Source: Hippophae tibetana
Lineage: Eukaryota > Streptophyta > Magnoliopsida > Rosales > Elaeagnaceae
Direction of reading: 5' to 3'
Assembly: GCA_037013495.1 (NCBI GenBank)
Contig: CM072801.1
Span: 20,643,001-20,707,000 of the forward strand
Length of the DNA stretch: 64,000 nt
Shown here: positions 57,705 to 64,000 of the stretch, piece after piece
Layout: the number at the start of each line of letters is the position of its first letter
How positions within the stretch are numbered: the stretch's first letter is position 1
Translations under genes and position numbers: made by a program
Notes under the pieces: model-generated
What the model saw: the letters and a program-made list of their open reading frames with translations, nothing else
Database searches by the model: none
What the model was told of the DNA's origin: nothing

Positions 57705-57915
57705 TAGGCTACTCGATCGATCGAGCAGTGACTAGATCGATCAAACTTTATTACTTGTTAAATTAATTATTTATATGACTAGATCAATCAAGGAATCAAT
57801 ATTTGATCTATCAAGCATTAGATCGATCGTGATTAATGACTAGATCGATTCATATTTTTGAGAATTAATTAATTGCTACACTCGATTAATCGAGCACTTG
57901 ATTAGATCGGTCGAG
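57705..57915. repeat. Cluster of GATCGATC / TCGATCGAGC words
   Basis: About eight variants of AGATCGATCGAG, CTCGATCGATCGAGC and GACTAGATCGATCAA occur in 200 bp of otherwise AT-rich DNA, several of them palindromic. It could be part of an LTR or a protein-binding array; nothing else identifies it. Confidence 0.6.
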
Positions 57916-58849
57916 GGATCAAAACTTTGATTTTAAAACCTATTTCTAATACTATTTGGATTAATCTTTTACTATATTGTCATTATTATTTAAAACTCAT
58001 TTAATTGATTTTATGGATAAAATAGTAATTATACTTTGACTTAAAGTGCTTCAAAGTATTCTACAAATATAATTCTAATCACATAAGAGCTTAATTGTGT
58101 GTATTCTATTCATCTTTTATTCTCTCTCTTATTTTGCTAAAAAAAATTAAGTAGTCTTTTTCATTAAGTTATTTTATCAAACATTTGTAATTGTGTTTGA
58201 TGGATTAACAAGCTTATGATAATAATTGTGTTAATGTGTTTTTAACTAATTGTTCTAGAGTTGCTAGCTAGTTATTTTGATTTATCTGATATATTGTTTA
58301 AATCAACATTTTAGTTGTGAACAACTAAAATATTACGAAGAAATAGCTAAATTAGGACAAGGCTAGAAATATGTTTTGAGTGAAGTTGGAGTGTAATTTT
58401 TTATATAAAATAAAGATATGTATTTAAATATTTATGAATAAAAATATACCATAATATAAATCAAGCTTAAGAATTATGTAGATTATTATCAATCAAAGAC
58501 AAAATTTTCTTATCATGTTATACGAGAGAAATATAGTTATTGCATTATAACTTATAATAAAAATTAATATTATGTATAAGTGTTATAAACTAAAACTAAA
58601 ATAAATGTATTAAAATAAAATGAATAAGATATTATCTAAGATTTTAAACTTTAAAGTATATTTAAAAATATGTATTCTTAAAAATAAAACACTAACAAAT
58701 ATACATAGTTTTTGTTTGCGCTTATTTCATCAATTTTCTTGAAGTGATGAAATATGCTAGTTTTGTATAGATATAAAAATAAATGAATAATTATAGAAAA
58801 TATTTAAATTAATAAAATAATATAATATTATATAAAAGTTTTAATTAAT
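57916..58849. other. AT-rich intergenic DNA, nothing recognised
   Basis: No coding motif, RNA gene or element boundary is visible. Confidence 0.4.
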
Positions 58850-59140
58850 TATTTTACTTATAAAAATAAACCATAAAATAATGTATTGATAATTTTTTTT
58901 AAATAGATACTTATGAAGATATTTTTGTCATTAACCAAAAAAATTACAAACATAACTAGGTAATGTATTACAGTTTTTACTTTACTCTATGACTAAAATA
59001 TCCTTAATAATTTTTATTTTTAAAATAAATTTGAAATTACTAAATACTTTTTTTTATACTATTTTTATAAATAAATAAAGTAAATGTTATATTCTTAAAG
59101 TTAGATACTAAATGATATCTTTTATACTAATAAAAGAAAC
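58850..59140 (+). repeat. Dispersed AT-rich repeat family 2, copy 2
   Basis: Same-orientation relative of 40740-41050, with the shared phrases listed there. Confidence 0.45.
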
Positions 59141-59699
59141 AATATGACATTTCAACCTTTTAATATTTAATTGTATATTATTATTATTGAAAAATTTGTG
59201 TAAATATAACTATTCAAAAATAAAAATTCAATATTATAATTTGTTATCATAATAATTAATGTAATTTATAATTTTTAGATAACATTTATGATAATCACTT
59301 AATATGGTATCAAGTTTTACAAAAACATATAATATAATTTAGATTATACCTATTACGCATTGAAGATTTTCAAAATATTACACAGATACATAACTTACTT
59401 ACATGAGTGTATAAATGATTTAATAATTATCGTTACAGAATAAATCTAATTCAAACTATTTTATAAATTTGAGCAAAACCTATTTCTCAGTATTTTATCT
59501 ATAAAATCATAGTAAACTAAAAGCTTACATTTTGTGTCTTTACAAATTTATGAGGTAAAGATGACTATCAAAGTAAGCTTGTATTTTTAGATAAATTTTT
59601 GGGATAATTTATTAGATAAACCATTAAATTACTTTAACATTAATAATAATTGCTCTACAACATCAATTCCCCTTACATTAATTGCACCGTATCAAAGCC
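59141..59699. other. AT-rich intergenic DNA, nothing recognised
   Basis: No gene or clear element could be seen. Confidence 0.4.
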
Positions 59700-60290
59700 T
59701 AAATTATGGGTGTCTAAATAATTATATTAATTTATTTAAATTAAAAAATCTCATATCGGATCGAATTAACTAATTTTGTAATAAGATTGAATTCAAATTA
59801 AAAAATATATAATATGTTTGGATTTAGATCGGATTTAGATTATCATATTTTATAATGTGTTGTATCTTATCCTGATTAAATTATTATTAAATTATAAATA
59901 AATACAAATTTTATTTTCTAATATGTTATATTTAAATATTATATATACTATACTTACATTAGATTGTTATTTTAACTTAAAAATTATAAATATTTATAAT
60001 AATTTAATAATTATACAAACATACTTCTTATTCTTTTAATTTTTTTAGTTGTAAATTTTGTGACAATAAATGATAAATTTTATTACAAATACACCAATAT
60101 GAAATTTAATATTATGTATATCGTGTTTTATATATAACAATAATTCATAAATTAATTTCAATATCAATACAATTTTATCCGATTTGAAAAATCTAATCTA
60201 TTTAAATTGATTATATCACTAGATCATATTTAGATTAAAAATCTTTAAATCTGTTTCGAATATAATCGAATTTAGATTGGCCAAAAACCA
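59700..60290 (+). repeat. Dispersed AT-rich repeat family 1, copy 2
   Basis: Same-orientation relative of 6410-6985. It contains GGATTTAGATCGGATTTAGA, TTTATAATGTGTTGTATC and, at the right, CGAATTTAGATTGGCC. Probably a decayed non-autonomous element. Confidence 0.55.
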
Positions 60291-61039
60291 CTTCTCACCC
60301 CTATCTAAAATAACTCAAAAGTGATAAATTTATCTAGTTTTTAGAAGAAAAAAACAAAAATAGCAGTTTAAATAAATTTGTAATCATAAAAATATAATTT
60401 TTTATGTTTAACTCATATATTTTTACTACGAAAAAAAGTATGATATATTTCACATTAAACATAATCTAATTGAACACTCTTATATCATTTAAATGAAATT
60501 AGAACATTAAATATATTCAATATTAAAATTTATTAAATTATAACCCATTGGTTTATTTTTTATTTTTATTATAAGTTTCAAGTAGGTTATCTTTTATCTT
60601 CTTTATTTTCTTTCCTCAACAATATATATAATATATTAGCTTTTATTAATTATACACTATTATTTTTAACTTTTTTTTCGTTAGATTTGATATAAGTTTC
60701 AATTTTCATGAATTTAATTCAAATGTATAAATTTCAATGTAACAGTAAAATTTAATATATTAAAATTAATTATTTTATTATAATTTAATCTTTTAATATT
60801 TTTTTAATTTAACATATGTAATTCATTTTCAATTAAATTTATGAAAAATTAAACTCATGACTAACTTTATAAAAAAGAAGTTAAGTAACTAAAATACAAG
60901 ATCGATGAATATAATATATTTAATTTGATTGTAAAAATGTATATAAATGACGTACATTTAACCTTTTTCTACTATTTTATTAGCAACGTTTACCACGTTC
61001 AAAAATTGTCATGTAATTGAAATAAGGGATTTTGTTTAT
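60291..61039. other. AT-rich intergenic DNA, nothing recognised
   Basis: Only low-complexity sequence was seen. Confidence 0.4.
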
Positions 61040-61044
61040 AATAG

Positions 61045-61440
61045 ACATATGTAAGGATGAGCAAAAAAATTGTGGGTTCGGTTATTCGAACCGACAGTTT
61101 GATTTTTAACTGATAAATTTCAGAAACGGGGATATTTTTGGGTAAAAATCGAATATGAAACAACGGTTACAGTTATACTAAAAGCTGTACCCGTTCGTAC
61201 CTGAAATTAATTATATTTAATTAATTAAATTATATATTAAATTATAAATAAAAAATTAATTATATATATTTAATAAATTAAATTATATATATTTTGGATT
61301 TTTTTCATAACCGTCCTGAACCGTAATAGTTTTCGGGCGATTTCGAGTATAGGTTTTATAATTTGGTTCAGAGACGATTATATCAAAAACTGTCCTCGCC
61401 CGTCCTCGTGCCAATTCCTAGACATATCACTAATAGTTAA
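61045..61440. repeat. GC-patchy dispersed repeat with self-complementary ends
   Basis: Two GC-richer flanks with words such as GGGTTCGGTTATTCGAACCG on the left and CATAACCGTCCTGAACCGTA or CTCGCCCGTCCTCGTG on the right surround an AT core. The flanks are rich in CGG/CCG words of opposite sense, a layout common in plant MITE-like repeats that start with a GGATGAGC-type phrase. Family unknown. Confidence 0.4.
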
Positions 61441-63100
61441 AAACAAGGTTTAAGTGTGTTTTAATTTAAAAATAGATAAAATTTAATCTTGCCCATTTTT
61501 TAGTTAATTCTACTTTAAAATAAAAAATAAAAAAAATGTAAAACCCATTTTTATAAAACATAATTATTATAAACCTAAAAAAATATTAACATCTTATAAA
61601 TTTATAATTAATTTTAAATGTACAAAATACTTTTATCATATCATATATTAAAATTTTATTTTAAAAAATAAAAAATAATTTATTTTATAATAAAATAAAT
61701 ATAAATTTATATGTATATTGAAAATGATATGCTAAACATTTTGATAATTCATAAATAATATAATACATTATTATTAAATAATTAAATTATTAAAAAAAAT
61801 TGTGAAACCCTCTATCTAACTTTCTACAAGATACAATACAAACATAGAACTATATATCACAAATTTTGCGTGAAAATATTATCTAATTTAATATTATTAT
61901 AATTATTATTTTTTATTAATATAATAAAATATATAAATTATATCTAATTAATTATATTTTAATACTTCAATAACATTATTATTAATAAATATTTGTTATC
62001 TTAATAATAATTAAAGTTATAATAATATTAGAGACATGTGTTATAATGTAATCTATTTTTTAATTATTTAATTTTAAATAATTTATTTTTTAAAAATGTT
62101 AATAATTTTTCATAAAAATTATCATAACTATTTAGTAAAGTTTTTAATAATTTAAAATTTTATAATTTATTATTATTATTTTAAATTATTTTATAATAAA
62201 ATTTTAATAAGTTATTTGTTATAAAAATTATATATTTTTTATTTATAATAAAAATAAATTATTATTTATTAAAAATTGTTTTACGAGGATATTTTTTTTT
62301 GTTTTTGTTTTTAGAAAATAAGAAGATTGGGAAAGAAAATGGGTTTGGAAATTAGGGAAGGAGAGAGAAGCAGGAAGTGTGATGTGGTTATAAAAGGAAA
62401 AAAAGAATTTAATCGGCTAATTATTCAATAAATTATAATTTATCTATTTCAAAATTAAATTAAGTATTTTTTTTAAACTATGGGATATGTTTTTTTTTAT
62501 GGAAAAAATGCCCTGAAGTAAAGGGCTCCTGAAGAGAACCGCTATGAAATTCCTGGGGTTAGATAAGCATTAGTTGAGAATTGTGAAGCCAGTACACTAC
62601 CTCTAGGGTGTCAGCAATGAATTTAATTCCTTTTAGTCCCCAGCAATGAATTTAATTCTCTTTTCCCACAGCAATGCATTTAATTTTGGATATTTATTAA
62701 TTTTGTGGATGGATTATTGATGTTTTTATTTTTATTTTTAATATATTTATTACTAATCATATTACTCATTATTTATTAGTTATTAAATAATTGTGTTTCT
62801 CAATGAAATACTAATAGGTATATATTAATCTAGAATATTATTTCATCAATTATTTCAAAAATAATAAATAATTTCTTTCAATTATAACACAAATAATAAA
62901 TTAAGGACATACTTCATGCAATCATTTAATCATTTAAAAAAACTTATTCAATTGAATTATCATATAAGATTCAATAATTAGATAAAAGAATATTATTAGC
63001 TCTTCAACCTACTATGATAAACAACTTTAATTGAATACCCTTCCGATAGCTTTTCTAATATATTTGTAAAGAAACATTAAGCTTTTACCATCACAAAAGA
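61441..63100. other. AT-rich intergenic DNA with a small GC-richer patch
   Basis: Mostly A/T runs. A patch at about 62505-62700 is richer in GC and contains CAGCAATGAATTTAATT three times (62612, 62641 and 62669; period 28-29 bp). No gene is visible. The far end of the LTR that finishes at 63252 may lie in this stretch or just after it. Confidence 0.4.
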
Positions 63101-64000
63101 ATTGAATATATTGAAAATATATTTACAATACAATGAATAATAATACAAGTATAAATACAGAAAATAAGAATTTACTTTTTAGGAAAAATGTTATTAAGAA
63201 AAGTATATTATTTGCATACAACTAATATGCCACTAATAATGATTTATTAACACTCCCCTTCAAGTTGGCGCAAAAATATCGATCATGCCGAACTTGTTTA
63301 GTGAACAGTATAATGCTTTCTTGGAAACTCCTTTGGTAAGCATATTTGCAAGTTGCTCTTCAGTGGGAACAAAATAAAAACTAATAAGTTTGGCATCTAG
63401 CTTATCTTTTATAAAATAACGATCAACCTATACATGCTTAGTGCGATCATATTGTATTGGATTTTTGTGATATATCAATAGCTGCCCGATTGTCGCAATA
63501 TACCTACATAGTTTTTTTTAGTTCGAAACCCAAATCCAATAACAAAGTTCTTATCCACAATAATCCACAAACCCCATGAACCATACCTCTATACTCGGCC
63601 TCAGCACTAGATCGCGCCACCACTTTTTGCTTCTTACTTTTCCATGTAATCAAATTTCCTCCCACAAAGGTGAAATAACCCGATGTTGACTTTCTATCTG
63701 TAATACTTCCTGCCCAATTTGCATCTGTGAAGCCACAAACTTCAAGAGGATTGTTGTGTTTAGAGAAAATTACTCTCCTTCCTGGAGCCGATTTCAAATA
63801 CCTTAAAATTCTCAAAACAACATTCATGTGGTTCTCACTTGGATTATGCATGAGCTGACTCACCACACTTACTACATATGCAACATCTAGTCTAGTATGA
63901 GCCAAGTAAATCAAACGCCCAACCAATCTCTGATAGCAAGCTCAATCAGGTGGTATTTGATTTTGATACTCTACTAAACAATGGTTTTGCTCAATAAGAG
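63100..64000 (-). mobile_element. Ty1/copia retrotransposon, 3' part, running off the right edge
   Basis: The minus-strand coding remnant from the window edge to about 63.27 kb is the end of reverse transcriptase and RNase H: GRLIYLAHTRLDVAYVVSVV, NPSENHMNVVLRILRYLKSA, TDANWAGSITDRKSTSGYF and VVARSSAEAEYRGM. A purine tract (AAGGGGAG) and an LTR beginning TGTTAATAAATC at 63252 follow. The left end of the LTR is not located and the rest of the element is outside the window. It has at least one or two breaks in the visible part. Confidence 0.85.
63270..64000 (-). pseudogene. Reverse transcriptase end and RNase H remnant of the right-edge Copia element
   Basis: Closest in sequence style to the Copia element at 25-30.6 kb (compare LVGKLIYLSHTRPDIAYAVS there), so the two probably belong to related lineages. 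Here the RNase H part still carries the SSAEAEYRGM motif. The remnant is broken and incomplete. Confidence 0.82.

Noticed and set aside
1-64000. tRNA, rRNA or other structured RNA genes
   Set aside because: No tRNA A/B-box pair with a foldable cloverleaf and no rRNA-like stretch was noticed by eye; the only tRNA-related sequences are retroelement primer-binding sites.

Overview
This is an AT-rich stretch of a flowering-plant nuclear genome, most likely a eudicot. The signs are two spliced plant genes with GT-AG introns, a UGT74-type glucosyltransferase with the plant PSPG box, TTTAGGG-type telomere-like repeats, and many LTR retrotransposons and MITEs typical of plant intergenic DNA. There is no bacterial-style gene organisation. 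The exact species cannot be told from the sequence.

Host genes. (1) At the left edge, on the minus strand, lies an almost complete gene for Mediator subunit 19 (MED19). I traced five coding exons at 4456-4426, 1280-991, 766-539, 236-177 and 40-1; only about the last four or five codons fall outside the window. (2) On the plus strand, a UGT74-family glucosyltransferase is encoded by two exons (45992-46666 and 55976-56719; 472 residues) separated by a 9.3 kb intron. (3) At 34.46-34.85 kb there is a two-exon scrap of a TauE/SafE-family membrane transporter. (4) A fragment of a pectin methylesterase gene sits inside the leader of a Copia element at about 29.75-29.96 kb.

Mobile DNA by region. 2.1-4.0 kb: small LTR fossil with a MITE inside it, in MED19 intron 1. 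5.8-7.0 kb: a long-TIR element and a dispersed repeat. 7.1-22.2 kb: a composite in which a large LTR fossil (LTRs of about 1.3 kb) contains a solo or truncated Athila/Tat-type LTR (10.9-12.7 kb) and a sharply bounded Athila-like element (13378-20306, target duplication CATTG). 25.0-30.6 kb: Copia element on the minus strand. 31.3-32.1 kb: old CACTA-type MITE. 36.7-40.2 kb: several MITE-like elements, including the first of two TIR-bounded elements filled with degenerate telomere-like repeats (37.3-38.2 kb; the inverted partner is at 44.6-45.75 kb, just upstream of the UGT gene). 41.4-43.85 kb: Copia remnant. 49.07-54.90 kb: Copia element inside the UGT intron, itself carrying a younger CACTA MITE (51149-52064, target duplication CAT). 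56.8-57.5 kb: Copia scraps in the UGT 3' flank. 63.2-64.0 kb: the 3' part of another Copia element running off the right edge.

How the parts relate. The two intact genes act separately: MED19 in the nucleus as part of the Pol II coactivator, UGT74 as a cytosolic small-molecule glucosyltransferase. Both carry retroelements in their introns with exon boundaries that still look sound. I found no tRNA, rRNA, CRISPR or prokaryote-like system. The least ordinary items are the paired telomere-repeat-filled TIR elements, the pectinesterase fragment in a Copia leader, and the nested CACTA-in-Copia-in-intron arrangement.
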